Numbered from the stretch's first letter, positions 23,014 through 31,750 are shown. The stretch: DNA of 43,752 bases from JBOHBN01 sp050698355 (GCA_050698355.1 JBOHBN010000274.1:1-43752); one strand, 5' to 3'. A program made the numbers and translations. Notes: generated by a model not told the origin, from the sequence alone.

Positions 23014-23252
23014 TAAACTGCCAATGTCCGGAGCTGGACTCTGGACGCAAGCGGAGGTCCGGCCTCCCACCCGCGCGGCCGCGAGGTCGACGGGTTCACC
23101 GCCTGGGGCCATGCGCCCCGGGTCCCGGTACGGCGTACGCGGCCGTACAGGATGGTCGGCCCCGCCTGCGACGCGGGGCCGTTTCGTTTCGCATCGGCCG
23201 GCGTACCGCGTTTCCGCTACGAACAAGCACCCTCACTCTTGGAGGAGGCCTC
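23014..23252 (+). promoter_or_regulatory. leader of the infC-rpmI-rplT operon
   Basis: No gene is seen in this 239-nt stretch. A TGATAAACT at 23011-23019 could be the -10 box. It is followed by several inverted repeats: GGAGG/CCTCC around 23052-23066, GGGGC/GCCCC at 23104-23118 and GTACGG/CCGTAC near 23127-23147. An intrinsic terminator follows at 23158-23189. Then comes an unstructured stretch and a strong GGAGGAGG ribosome binding site (23241-23248). The layout is that of an autoregulatory attenuator leader for the IF3/L35/L20 operon, but I do not recognise a catalogued RNA family. Confidence 0.65.
23158..23189 (+). terminator. intrinsic terminator-like hairpin (attenuator) in the infC leader
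   Basis: A perfect 8-bp GC stem GGCCCCGC / GCGGGGCC (23158-23165, 23173-23180) with a 7-nt loop is followed by GTTTCGTTT. It lies 63 nt before the infC start, so read-through must be possible for the operon to be expressed. That implies regulated termination. Confidence 0.75.
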
Positions 23253-23837
23253 ATCAGCACTGACTTTCGCGTGAACGACCGCATCCGCGTCCCCGAGGTG
23301 CGGCTCGTCGGCCCGAACGGCGAGCAGGTCGGAATCGTCCGCATAGAAGACGCGCTGCGGCTGGCCCAGGAAGCCGATCTCGACCTCGTCGAGGTCGCCC
23401 CGACCGCCCGGCCGCCGGTCGCCAAGCTCATGGACTTCGGGAAGTTCAAGTACGAGTCCGCGATCAAGGCGCGCGAATCCAGGAAGAACCAGGCGCAGAC
23501 GATCATCAAGGAGATCAAGCTGCGGCCCAAGATCGACCCGCACGACTACTCCACCAAGAAGGGGCACGTCGAGCGGTTCCTCCGGCAGGGCGACAAGGTC
23601 AAGGTGACGATCATGTTCCGCGGGCGCGAGCAGCACCGGCCCGAACTCGGGCTGCGGCTGCTACAGCGGCTCTCCGCGGACATCGACGAGCTTGGCTACG
23701 TTGAGTCGGTGCCGAAGCAGGACGGTCGCAACATGGTGATGGTGGTCGCGCCCCACAAGCGCCGCGCCGAGAGCAGCAGCAGCAGCAAGAAGCGGACCGC
23801 ACGCGAGCCGAACGAGCCCCAGGCAGCCGAGGCCTGA
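23253..23837 (+). CDS. infC: translation initiation factor IF-3
   Basis: IF-3 keeps 30S subunits free and checks start-codon pairing. Translation most likely begins at the non-standard ATC codon at 23253, four nt after GGAGGAGG, giving ISTDFRVNDRIRVPEVRLVG (read as Met first) and 194 residues. The next possible start, GTG 23271, is 22 nt from the ribosome binding site and would cut the conserved N-terminus. Rare AUU/AUC starts are a known basis of IF3 autoregulation. N-domain, linker (ARESRKNQAQTIIKEIKLRPKIDPHDY) and C-domain (GHVERFLRQGDKVKVTIMFRGRE) are all present, plus a Ser/Lys-rich tail. rpmI and rplT follow. Confidence 0.96.
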   Translation: MSTDFRVNDRIRVPEVRLVGPNGEQVGIVRIEDALRLAQEADLDLVEVAPTARPPVAKLMDFGKFKYESAIKARESRKNQAQTIIKEIKLRPKIDPHDYSTKKGHVERFLRQGDKVKVTIMFRGREQHRPELGLRLLQRLSADIDELGYVESVPKQDGRNMVMVVAPHKRRAESSSSSKKRTAREPNEPQAAEA

Positions 23838-23877
23838 CCCCGAGCCCTACGAAGAAGCAGGGAGAACGCAGCCCACC

Positions 23878-24072
23878 ATGCCCAAGAACAAGACGCACAG
23901 CGGAGCGAAGAAGCGGTTCCGCATCACCGGCACGGGCAAGATCGTTCGTCGCCAGGCGAACCGCCGCCACTATCTGGAGCACAAGCCGAGCACGCTCACG
24001 CGCAAGCTCGGGCAGGACGTCGAGGTGAGCCGGGCGGATGCGAAGAACGTGAGGCGCCTCCTCGGGAGGTGA
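23878..24072 (+). CDS. rpmI: 50S ribosomal protein L35
   Basis: This 64-residue, Lys/Arg-rich protein of the large subunit starts MPKNKTHSGAKKRFRITGTGKIVRR, the invariant start of bacterial L35, and ends with DAKNVRRLLGR. ATG at 23878 follows AGGGAGAA. It is the middle gene of the infC-rpmI-rplT operon, 40 nt after infC. An inverted repeat in the 107-nt gap that follows may affect rplT. Confidence 0.97.
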   Translation: MPKNKTHSGAKKRFRITGTGKIVRRQANRRHYLEHKPSTLTRKLGQDVEVSRADAKNVRRLLGR

Positions 24073-24099
24073 ACCTCGAGCCAATCGAGATCAACCGCA

Positions 24100-24147
24100 C
24101 CGAAAGCACCGCCGCTCTCGGCGAGAGGGCAGTGAGCTGGTTTTCGG
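24100..24147 (+). promoter_or_regulatory. hairpin between rpmI and rplT
   Basis: CCGAAA (24100-24105) pairs with TTTTCGG (24141-24147), and inside it CTCTCGGCGAGAG forms a tight hairpin, giving a long imperfect stem in the rpmI-rplT gap. A role as an L20-binding or mRNA-processing site is a guess based on its position. Confidence 0.4.
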
Positions 24148-24179
24148 CACCATGTTCTGAAGACTGACGGAGGAGCCGC

Positions 24180-24566
24180 ATGGCACGCGTGAAGCGGGCA
24201 GTCAACGCCCACAAGAAGCGCCGCGAGATTTTGGACGCGGCGGAGGGCTACCGGGGGCAGCGGTCACGGCTGTACCGCAAGGCAAAGGAACAGGTCACCC
24301 ACTCCTTTGTGTACTCGTTCCGCGACCGCCGCGCCCGCAAGGGCGACTTCCGGCGGCTGTGGATCCAGCGGATCAACGCCGCGGCTCGGCAGAACGGGCT
24401 CACGTACAACCGGCTCGTCCAGGGGCTGCGCCTCGCGGGCGTCGAAGTCGACCGGCGGATGCTCGCTGAGCTCGCCGTCTCGGAGCCGAGTGCGTTCGCC
24501 GCGCTGGTCGAGGTCGCCAAGCGGGCCCGGCCGGCCGACACCGGCTCAGCGGCTGCGGCGAGCTGA
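24180..24566 (+). CDS. rplT: 50S ribosomal protein L20
   Basis: L20 is an early 23S rRNA-binding assembly protein. The 128-residue product starts MARVKRAVNAHKKRREIL and has RGQRSRLYRKAKEQVTHSFVYSFRDRRARKGDFRRLWIQRINAAAR (residues ~23-68) and GLTYNRLVQGLRLAGVEVDRRMLAELA, all standard. GACGGAGGAG precedes the ATG by 5 nt. The extension after residue ~117 (RARPADTGSAAAAS) is lineage-specific. The stop codon overlaps a candidate CTG start of the next gene and lies in a small hairpin (GGCGAG/CTCGCC). Confidence 0.98.
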   Translation: MARVKRAVNAHKKRREILDAAEGYRGQRSRLYRKAKEQVTHSFVYSFRDRRARKGDFRRLWIQRINAAARQNGLTYNRLVQGLRLAGVEVDRRMLAELAVSEPSAFAALVEVAKRARPADTGSAAAAS

Positions 24567-25375
24567 ACTCGCCGATCGCTCTGGACGGGCCCCGTGCCGC
24601 ACGGGTCCGGGCCGCACACAAGCTGCACCGCCGCACCTCTCGCTGCGAGGCGCGGCGGTTCCTCGTGGAGGGGCCCCAGGTCGTACGCGAGGCGCTTCGC
24701 GCCGCCCACGTCGAGGAACTGTTCGTCACCCAGCAGGCGGTGGATCGGCACGCCGACCTGCTCGCGGGCGTGAGCGGTGACACCACAGTACGGCCGGTCA
24801 CCGACGCGGCCATGACCGCGCTGGCGTCGACGATCAACCCGCAAGGGATCGTCGGCGTCTGCCGGTTCCTGGATGCCCCGCTGACCGTGGCGGTCACCAG
24901 TGCGACGGCCCTGGCCGTGGTCCTGGCCGAGGTACGCGATCCCGGCAACGCGGGAACGGTGCTGCGCACCGCGGACGCCGCCGGCGCCGACGCGGTGGTC
25001 GTAACCGAGCGGTCGGTTGATGTGTACAACCCCAAGTGCGTCCGGTCGTCGGCGGGCAGCCTGTTTCACCTGCCCGTGGTGACCGGGGTGGATCTCGCCG
25101 CCGCCGTGCGGCACGCGCGCTCGGTCGGGCTCGGCGTCCTGCTCGCCGACGCAGGCGCCGCGCACACCATCGAGGATGCCGCCGACGCCGGCACGCTGCG
25201 CCGTCCCACCGCATGGGTCTTCGGCAACGAGGCGTGGGGCGTGCCCGACAGCGAGCGGACGGCCGCTGATGCCGCACTCAGCGTGCCGATCCACGGGCAG
25301 GCGGAGAGTCTCAACCTCGCTTCCTCGGCCGCCGTCTGCCTGTACGCGTCGGCACGCGCGCAACGTCGGGCGTGA
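24563..25375 (+). CDS. SpoU/TrmH family rRNA 2'-O-methyltransferase (RlmB/TsnR-like)
   Basis: This RNA ribose methyltransferase has an N-terminal substrate-binding domain and a C-terminal SPOUT knot: VLAEVRDPGNAGTVLRTADAAGADAV, WVFGNEAWGVP and VPIHGQAESLNLASSAAVCLY. The first ATG/GTG (24665, 236 residues) falls inside the conserved LVEGPQ motif. The reading frame carries recognisable family sequence upstream (VRAAHKLHRRTSRCEARRFLVEG). The only in-frame near-start is CTG 24563, which overlaps the rplT stop, so I extend to it (270 residues); the start remains uncertain. Position after rplT and before pheST is typical in actinobacteria. Confidence 0.85.
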   Translation: MNSPIALDGPRAARVRAAHKLHRRTSRCEARRFLVEGPQVVREALRAAHVEELFVTQQAVDRHADLLAGVSGDTTVRPVTDAAMTALASTINPQGIVGVCRFLDAPLTVAVTSATALAVVLAEVRDPGNAGTVLRTADAAGADAVVVTERSVDVYNPKCVRSSAGSLFHLPVVTGVDLAAAVRHARSVGLGVLLADAGAAHTIEDAADAGTLRRPTAWVFGNEAWGVPDSERTAADAALSVPIHGQAESLNLASSAAVCLYASARAQRRA

Positions 25376-25453
25376 ATGATCGCCGCCGAGGTCCTAACCT
25401 AGGGAACCGAACGTCTCGAATGCTGGGTGCACCGTCTCGGGGAGGACACCTGC

Positions 25454-26551
25454 GTGCAGGAGCGCTATTCGGATGAGACGACGTCGCCGCACGATCCGTA
25501 CGGGTTGGCCGCGATGCTCCCCGATGGGCTCGTCGTGGCCGGCGCCGACGGCACCGTCGAGGTGTTCAATGACGTTGCCGAGCGCCTGACGAAGATGCGC
25601 GCCGTTGACGTCCTGGGCCTGCCGTTCGACCTGGCCCTGCCGCTGCGCGACCCCGAGGGCCGCGAGTGGTGGAAGTGCACCGACCCGTACGGCGGCCTCG
25701 CGACGCGCACCCGCCAGCCCACGCGCGTGCTCCGAGTCGGCGTGGATGGCCCGGAGCTCGAGGTGACCGCCCGCTACGTGCGGCGGGAGCGGTGCGGCCC
25801 GCTCGACAAGCTCGTGCTGCTCCTGCACGACTCCTCGCGTACGCGCTGGGAGCGCAGCCGTGCCGACCTCGTCTCCACCGTCGCGCACGAGCTGCGCTCG
25901 CCGCTGACGACCGTCAAGGGCTTCACCGCGACTCTCCTCACCAAGTGGGACAAGCTCACCGACGAGCAGCGCCGCGCGATGCTGCAGACCGTCGACTACG
26001 ACGCTGACGTGCTCACCCGGCTCATCGGCGACCTCCTCGACGTGTCGCGGATCGAGAGCGGGCGGGTGGAGCTGCACCGCTCGCTCGTCGACGTCGGCGC
26101 GCTGGCCAACCGGCTGGTCGCGAACCGGGTCGCCGCCGGCGACGACCCCGACCGGTTCGAGGTCGAGGTCAACGGCCCGCTGCCCGACGCCTGGCTTGAC
26201 CGCGACAAGGTCGAGCAGATCCTCGCCAACCTCGTCGACAACGCCGTCCGGCACGGTGGCGGTACGATTACGATCGTGGTCGAACCGAGCCCTGGCAGCA
26301 TCGACATGCCCGGCCCCGCCATCGCGGTGAGCGTGAGCGACGAGGGCGAGGGCATCCCCAGCGAGATGGTGTCCAGCGTGTTCGCCCGGTTCTGGCGCGG
26401 CAGCCACCGCAGGCGCGGCAGCAGTGGGCTCGGGCTGTACATCGTGAAGGGGCTCGTCGAGGCCCACGGCGGCGGGATCGCGCTGGGCAAGGCGGCCTCC
26501 GGCGGTGCGCTGTTCCGATTTCTGCTGCCCGTCGGGTCGATGCTCGGCTGA
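25454..26551 (+). CDS. sensor histidine kinase, cytosolic, PAS-like input
   Basis: The 365-residue kinase has no membrane segment. Residues ~15-120 look like a PAS sensor (LPDGLVVAGADGTVEVFNDVAERLT). The H-box STVAHELRSPLTTVKGF places the phospho-accepting His at residue 145. The ATPase part shows the N-box LANLVDNAVRHG, G1 VSDEGEGIP, F-box FARFWRGS and G2 SSGLGLYIVKGLVEAHGG. GTG 25454 is preferred because GGAGG lies 8 nt upstream; an in-frame GTG at 25427 would add nine residues. No response regulator is adjacent, so it is an orphan kinase. A kinase next to pheS is a common actinobacterial arrangement. Confidence 0.92.
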   Translation: MQERYSDETTSPHDPYGLAAMLPDGLVVAGADGTVEVFNDVAERLTKMRAVDVLGLPFDLALPLRDPEGREWWKCTDPYGGLATRTRQPTRVLRVGVDGPELEVTARYVRRERCGPLDKLVLLLHDSSRTRWERSRADLVSTVAHELRSPLTTVKGFTATLLTKWDKLTDEQRRAMLQTVDYDADVLTRLIGDLLDVSRIESGRVELHRSLVDVGALANRLVANRVAAGDDPDRFEVEVNGPLPDAWLDRDKVEQILANLVDNAVRHGGGTITIVVEPSPGSIDMPGPAIAVSVSDEGEGIPSEMVSSVFARFWRGSHRRRGSSGLGLYIVKGLVEAHGGGIALGKAASGGALFRFLLPVGSMLG

Positions 26552-26643
26552 GCCTTCCCCGACGGGCGCCGCGCAGCGGCCGGCCCTTGCGTTCTTCTAA
26601 GCTTGCGGGGCGTCTTGCCCGCTAGGAGGCTGTTCGTACCGTC

Positions 26644-27753
26644 ATGTCCGCACCCAACAAGAACTACGACCCCGTCGAGGTGACCCCGCTGCGTGCGGAC
26701 GAGGTCGACCGCATGCGCGACGAGGCATTAAAGGCGATCGCCGTCACTGAGGACCTCGATGCCCTGCACGCTGCAAAGGTCGCGCACGCCGGCGACAGAT
26801 CACCGCTGCGGCTCGCCAACGCCGAGATCGGCGCGCTGCCCCCCGCTGCCAAGGCGGACGCGGGGCGCCGGGTCGGTGCCGCCCGCAAGGCCGTCGACCA
26901 GGCGCTCGCCGAGCGGCGCGCCGAGCTGGAGGCACAGCGCGACGTTCGCGCCCTGGAGGAGGAGCGGGTCGACGTCACGCTGCCGTGGGGCCGCCGCCCC
27001 GCGGGCGCGCGGCACCCGGTCAGCACGCTGATGGATCGCGTCGGCGACTTCTTCATCGCCATGGGCTGGGAGGTCGCCGACGGCCCCGAGGTCGAGACCG
27101 AGTGGCACAACTTCGACGCGCTCAACTTCCTGCCCGACCACCCCGCGCGCACGATGATGGACACGTTCTTCGTCGAACCGCCATCCGCGCACCGCGTGCT
27201 GCGCACGCACACCTCGCCGGCCCAGGCCAGGGGCCTGCTGGAACGTGGTGCGCCCATCTACCTCGTCGCGCCCGGCAGGGCCTTCCGCACCGACGAGTAC
27301 GACGCGACGCACTCACCGGTGTTCCACCAGGTGGAGGGCCTGGCCGTGGACGAGGGCCTCAGCATGGCGCACCTGCGCGGCACGCTGGAGCACTTCGCCC
27401 GGGGCATGTTCGGCGCCGGGCAGCGGGTGCGCTGGCGGCCGTCGTTCTTCCCGTTCACCGAGCCGTCCGCGGAGTTCGACCTGGAGTGCTTCGCCTGCCG
27501 CGGCGCGTCGGTCGGCAACCCGGACCGGCCATGCCGTACGTGCAAGTCCGAGGGCTGGATCGAGTGGGGCGGCTGCGGCATGGTCAACCCCCGCGTGCTC
27601 GTCGCCTGCGGCATCGACCCCGAGGTGTACTCCGGCTTCGCGTTCGGCATGGGCATCGACCGCACGCTGATGTTCCGCAACGGCGCGGAGGACATGCGTG
27701 ACATGGCCGAGGGCGACGTCCGCTTCGCCTTCCCGTTCGGGACGGAGATCTGA
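26644..27753 (+). CDS. pheS: phenylalanine-tRNA ligase alpha subunit
   Basis: PheS carries the catalytic site of the alpha2-beta2 Phe-tRNA synthetase. The 369-residue chain begins with a coiled-coil arm (~15-105), followed by the class II core: HPVSTLMDRVGDFFIAMG, WHNFDALNFLPDHPAR, FHQVEGLAVDEG, and motif 3 GFAFGMGIDRTLMF. An insertion with CFAC, CRTC and GGCGMVNP near residues ~278-320 is a Cys-rich zinc-binding-like loop seen in actinobacterial PheS. ATG at 26644; CTAGGAGG lies upstream. No T-box or attenuator peptide was found in the 92-nt gap before it. Confidence 0.98.
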   Translation: MSAPNKNYDPVEVTPLRADEVDRMRDEALKAIAVTEDLDALHAAKVAHAGDRSPLRLANAEIGALPPAAKADAGRRVGAARKAVDQALAERRAELEAQRDVRALEEERVDVTLPWGRRPAGARHPVSTLMDRVGDFFIAMGWEVADGPEVETEWHNFDALNFLPDHPARTMMDTFFVEPPSAHRVLRTHTSPAQARGLLERGAPIYLVAPGRAFRTDEYDATHSPVFHQVEGLAVDEGLSMAHLRGTLEHFARGMFGAGQRVRWRPSFFPFTEPSAEFDLECFACRGASVGNPDRPCRTCKSEGWIEWGGCGMVNPRVLVACGIDPEVYSGFAFGMGIDRTLMFRNGAEDMRDMAEGDVRFAFPFGTEI

Positions 27754-30227
27754 TGCGCGCCCCGCTTTCCTGGCTCCGCGAGCACGTTGACCTGCCCGCG
27801 GACATCTCCGCCCGGGCGCTCGGCGAGGCGCTCGTCCCGCTCGGCATGGAGGTGGAGACGGTCGAGGAGCCCGGTGCGGACATCACCGGGCCGCTCGTCG
27901 TCGGGCGGGTCGCCGACATCGAGGAGCTGCGCGGCCACAAGAAGCCGATCCGCTGGTGCCAGGTCGACGTGGGCGAGAGCGAACCGCGCGGGATCGTCTG
28001 CGGCGCGACGAACTTCGCGGTCGGCGACCGGGTCGTCGTCGCGCTGCCCGGTGCCGAGCTGCCGGGCGAGTTCGCGATCACCGCCCGCAAGACGTACGGG
28101 CACGTGAGCGACGGCATGATCTGCTCGGTGCGCGAGCTCGGCATCGGCGACGACCACACCGGCATCCTCGTCCTGCCGCCGGACTCAGGAGCGGTCGGCG
28201 ACGACGCGATCGGGCTGCTCGACCTGCGCGACGCCGTCCTCGACATGGCGATCACGCCCGACCGCGGCTACCTGGAATGCATGCGGGGCCTGGCGCGGGA
28301 GGTCACATACGCCTTTGACGGCACCTTTCACGATCCGGCCGACGCCGTGCCGGCGCCCGGGCCCGATCCAGCCGCGTGGCCGGTACGCGTCGACGACCCG
28401 ACCGGGTGCGCGCGCTTCACCGCGTTGCGGGTCACCGGCCTCGACCCCTCGCGGCCGTCGCCGCTGTGGATGCGCATCCGGCTGTACAGGGCGGGCATCC
28501 GGTCGGTGTCCCTCGCTGTGGACGTCACCAACTACGTGATGCTCGAGCTCGGCCAGCCGATGCACGCGTACGACGCCGCCCGGCTCACCGGCGAGGTCTA
28601 CGCGCGGCGGGCGCTGGCGGGCGAGCAGCTGGTCACGCTCGACCACACCCGGCGGCAGCTCGATCCCGATGACGTGGTCGTCGCCGACGACACCGGGGCC
28701 ATCGGCCTGGCCGGCGTGATGGGCGGTCTGGACACCGAGATCGCCGACCACAGCGACGGCGTCCTGCTCGAGGCCGCCTGCTGGGACCCGGCCTCGATCA
28801 GCCGTACGGTGCACAGGCACAAGCTGCCGAGCGAGGCCGCCCACAGGTTCGAGCGGGGCGTCGACCCGCAGGTCGCGGCTGCGGGGCTGTCGCGCGCCGG
28901 TGAGCTGCTCGGCCGGTACGGCGGTGCGACCGTGGGGGCGCTGAGTGTCGCGGGCCGCGCGTACGAGCCGGCCACCATCCGGCTGCCCGCGACATTGCCC
29001 GCGCGCACGATCGGCCTGCCGGTCGAGGAGGCCGCCGTCGTCCACGACCTGCAGCGGGTGGGCTGCGAGGTCGTGGCGGGAGAGCCGCTGGCCGTGCGCC
29101 CGCCGTCCTGGCGTCCGGACCTGACCGACCCGAGCGACCTGGTCGAGGAGGTCGCCCGGCTGGAGGGCTACGACCGGATACCAGCGGTGCTACCTGCGGC
29201 ACCGCCCGGCCGAGGCCTCACAGCCAGGCAACGGTTCCGGCGCTCGCTCGGCACCTCGCTCGCGTATGCGGGGTACGTCGAGGTGCGCAGCTTCCCGTTC
29301 ATCGGCAGCGCCGACCTCGATGCCCTGGGACTCGATGCCGACGATGCGCGGCGCGACGCGTTGCGGCTCGCCAACCCGCTGTCGGACGAGCAGCCGTTGC
29401 TGCGTACCACTTTGCTCCCAGGGCTGCTCGGCGCGTTGCGGCGCAACGTCGGTCGCGGCCTTGTCGACGTGGCGCTGTACGAGGACGGCCTGGTCTACCG
29501 GCCCGTCGCCGGGGCAGCGCGCGAGGCGCCGCGGCCACCGGTGGACCGGCGACCGTCGGCGCAGGAGCTGGCGCTCGCCGAGAGCGTGCTGCCCGCTCAA
29601 CCCGAGCGCGTCGCGGTCGTGCTGTGCGGCGACCGCGACCCACGGGGCTGGTGGGGCACCGGGCGGGCTGCCTGCTGGGCCGATGCGGTCGAGGCGATGC
29701 GGCAGGTGGCCGGCACGGCAGGTGTGACGCTGGATGTCCGGCAGGATGAGCACATGCCGTGGCACCCGGGACGCTGCGCGAAGTTGCGGCTGGATGACCG
29801 CGTCGTCGGGCACGCCGGTGAGCTGCATCCGCGCGTCGTCGCCGGGCTGGGCCTGCCCGAGCACACGTGTGCGGCGGAGATGGACCTCTCCGTGCTCCCG
29901 GTGGACGACGTCGCGCCCGTACCCGCGCCGCGCGTTTCCGGCGACCCGCCCGCGCTGCTCGACGTCGCGCTCATCGTCGACGAGGGCACACCGGTCGGCG
30001 AGGTCGAGACGGCCCTGCGGGTCGGAGCCGGCGAGCTGCTGGAGTCGCTGCGGCTGTTCGACGTGTACGCCGGCACCCAGGTGGGTGAGCAGCGCAAGTC
30101 GCTCGCCTACGCGCTGCGACTGCGCGCCCAGGACCGTACCCTCACCGCCTCCGAGGCCACGGCCGCGCGTGACGCGGCCGTGGCCGAGGCGACCCGGCGT
30201 ACCGGCGCGGTCCTGCGCGGCACCTGA
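27753..30227 (+). CDS. pheT: phenylalanine-tRNA ligase beta subunit
   Basis: The 824-residue beta subunit completes the Phe-tRNA synthetase. In order: an N-terminal domain starting MRAPLSWLREHVDLP, a tRNA-binding OB domain (~42-160, VGRVADIEELRGHKKPIRWCQVD), the B3/4 editing domain with RGYLECMRGLAREV and AVDVTNYVMLELGQPMHAYD, the B5 domain (~405-480), the catalytic-like domain with RSFPFIG, and the C-terminal FDX-ACB anticodon-binding domain (VSGDPPALLDVALIVDEGTPVGEVE, to the end). ATG shares one base with the pheS stop (TGATG), so the two subunits are coupled. A family B repeat follows 40 nt downstream. Confidence 0.98.
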   Translation: MRAPLSWLREHVDLPADISARALGEALVPLGMEVETVEEPGADITGPLVVGRVADIEELRGHKKPIRWCQVDVGESEPRGIVCGATNFAVGDRVVVALPGAELPGEFAITARKTYGHVSDGMICSVRELGIGDDHTGILVLPPDSGAVGDDAIGLLDLRDAVLDMAITPDRGYLECMRGLAREVTYAFDGTFHDPADAVPAPGPDPAAWPVRVDDPTGCARFTALRVTGLDPSRPSPLWMRIRLYRAGIRSVSLAVDVTNYVMLELGQPMHAYDAARLTGEVYARRALAGEQLVTLDHTRRQLDPDDVVVADDTGAIGLAGVMGGLDTEIADHSDGVLLEAACWDPASISRTVHRHKLPSEAAHRFERGVDPQVAAAGLSRAGELLGRYGGATVGALSVAGRAYEPATIRLPATLPARTIGLPVEEAAVVHDLQRVGCEVVAGEPLAVRPPSWRPDLTDPSDLVEEVARLEGYDRIPAVLPAAPPGRGLTARQRFRRSLGTSLAYAGYVEVRSFPFIGSADLDALGLDADDARRDALRLANPLSDEQPLLRTTLLPGLLGALRRNVGRGLVDVALYEDGLVYRPVAGAAREAPRPPVDRRPSAQELALAESVLPAQPERVAVVLCGDRDPRGWWGTGRAACWADAVEAMRQVAGTAGVTLDVRQDEHMPWHPGRCAKLRLDDRVVGHAGELHPRVVAGLGLPEHTCAAEMDLSVLPVDDVAPVPAPRVSGDPPALLDVALIVDEGTPVGEVETALRVGAGELLESLRLFDVYAGTQVGEQRKSLAYALRLRAQDRTLTASEATAARDAAVAEATRRTGAVLRGT

Positions 30228-30267
30228 CACGACCCTGGGGTCTGCCGCGCGCCGGGGTAGCCCGCCC

Positions 30268-30330
30268 GAGATGATCACGGTATGTAACTCAGTACCTGCT
30301 TCCCATGGCCTGCAGGCCATGGGAAGCAGG
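30268..30330. repeat. intergenic palindrome, family B copy 4 (right arm lost)
   Basis: The left outer arm GAGATGATCACGGTATGTAA (30268-30287) is like copy 3. It is followed by a perfect 36-bp inner palindrome at 30295-30330 reading CCTGCTTCCCATGGCCTG up to the CTGCAG centre. The right outer arm is not recognisable in the sequence after it. It lies between convergent pheT and the Eis-like gene. Confidence 0.9.
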
Positions 30331-30377
30331 GTTTCATCGAGGTAAGCAGCCGACCTGACGGGCGGCTCACCAGTCAC

Positions 30378-31670
30378 CTAGAACACGAAGCTGTTGAACG
30401 GCTCGGGGTCGGTGCGGAACATGCGCGACAGCAAGCCGACAGCCTCGGGCCGGTGGTCTCGAATCCGGCCGGCAGTAGCCAGGAGGCTCGCGGACGCGCC
30501 GCCGAGATAGAGCGATCCGAGGGCCGGGATATCGAGGGTCAGGTCCGGATCGGCATCGACGCGGGTACACCTGGCGCCGTCGGGATCGCCTTCGAGCCGC
30601 CACACGCCCTCATTGCGCGGACACATCGAGTCGGACGCGATGCGGAGCACGAGGGTGCCGGGAACGCTGTAGGCGCGGGACTCCAAGGCGCGCCGCAGGT
30701 CGAGGAGCCGCATCCACAGGTTGTCGGACTGGCGAGTGACGCGCAGGGCGCGAGGGTTCTGCAGCATCCACCGCAGGGGCTCGTCGGCCGGGCGTTTCGC
30801 GGCCACGATCTTGCGGGTGAGGTCGAAGTCCAACAGCAGCTGCCACATCGCACGGTAGGAGTCGGGCGTGGTGGCATGCAGCCCCTCGACGACGAGTGTG
30901 CCCGCCTCCTCGATAACCGGCGACCACGGGAGCCGGAAGTTCGCGATTCCGTCAATCGTCCCGTGGCCGTCTCGATGCGCCAGGTAGCGAAGGGGACCCG
31001 CGGTGCCGTCCGGGGTGTCCGACAGCCCAGCCCACTGGTCGGGTTGGGCTGACAGTTCACCCACGCGGGTACGACGGACGGCCTCGTGGATCGCGGGCCA
31101 CGCGTTCCTGGCGGTAGCAGCGTCGGTCAGCTCCAGGCTGCCGCTCGGCGCATCGGCAGCCAGGAACGTTGCCTGCGTACGCTCGACCTCCCATCGGGTA
31201 CGAACGGTCGCGGGAGAGAATCCGAAGCGCCCGTAGATCGAGCCCTCACTCGCGCTCAGCATCGCCAACGGCTCACCCCGCTGCAGCGCCCGGTCGAACA
31301 TGTCCTGCATCATGCGGCGCAGGAGGCCCCGACGACGGTGCGTGGCGATCACCCCGGTCGCGGTGACCCCACCGGCGGGAACCTGGCGGTGACCAGGCAC
31401 GGTGACCTCGAAGCTGATCATCGCCGAGGCACCGACCGTCCTACCGTCGACGATGGCTGCGACCGGGTGGAAGTGATCGGCCATTACCTCGTCGACCAAC
31501 GACTGGAGTCGCTCAGGGCCGGCCGGCGGCCTCGGTGCGGGCCACGCCCCGGAACCGCCGTGCCAGGCGGCGGGGAACGGTTCCCACATCGGCAGGCCGT
31601 TCGCGAACGGCAGCACCTTCAGGTAGTCAACTGCTTCGTCACGGGTTATGGGTCGAACTTCGGTCGGCAT
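30378..31670 (-). CDS. Eis-type GNAT N-acetyltransferase
   Basis: The 430-residue protein resembles the Eis family, hexameric acetyltransferases known to modify aminoglycosides and lysines in mycobacteria. Seen: MPTEVRPITRDEAVDYLK at the start, the acetyl-CoA P-loop region GVIATHRRRGLLRRMMQDMF, ASEGSIYGRFGFSPAT with the Tyr used in catalysis, and a C-terminal sterol-carrier-like domain ending EPFNSFVF. A C-terminal Phe carboxylate acts as base in Eis. ATG 31670 matches the family start, although the frame is open to 31706. The natural substrate here is unknown, and resistance should not be assumed. Confidence 0.88.
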   Translation of the reverse strand: MPTEVRPITRDEAVDYLKVLPFANGLPMWEPFPAAWHGGSGAWPAPRPPAGPERLQSLVDEVMADHFHPVAAIVDGRTVGASAMISFEVTVPGHRQVPAGGVTATGVIATHRRRGLLRRMMQDMFDRALQRGEPLAMLSASEGSIYGRFGFSPATVRTRWEVERTQATFLAADAPSGSLELTDAATARNAWPAIHEAVRRTRVGELSAQPDQWAGLSDTPDGTAGPLRYLAHRDGHGTIDGIANFRLPWSPVIEEAGTLVVEGLHATTPDSYRAMWQLLLDFDLTRKIVAAKRPADEPLRWMLQNPRALRVTRQSDNLWMRLLDLRRALESRAYSVPGTLVLRIASDSMCPRNEGVWRLEGDPDGARCTRVDADPDLTLDIPALGSLYLGGASASLLATAGRIRDHRPEAVGLLSRMFRTDPEPFNSFVF

Positions 31671-31750
31671 GCCCGCATTCACCCAGACCCCGGCTCGTTC
31701 GGACAAGTCGGTTCGGGGGCTGTCCTGCGCGGCACCTGACCCTGCACCGT

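Noticed and set aside
30378..31670. Calling the Eis-like protein an aminoglycoside resistance gene
   Set aside because: The family acetylates many amines. Nothing in the sequence or context supports a resistance role.
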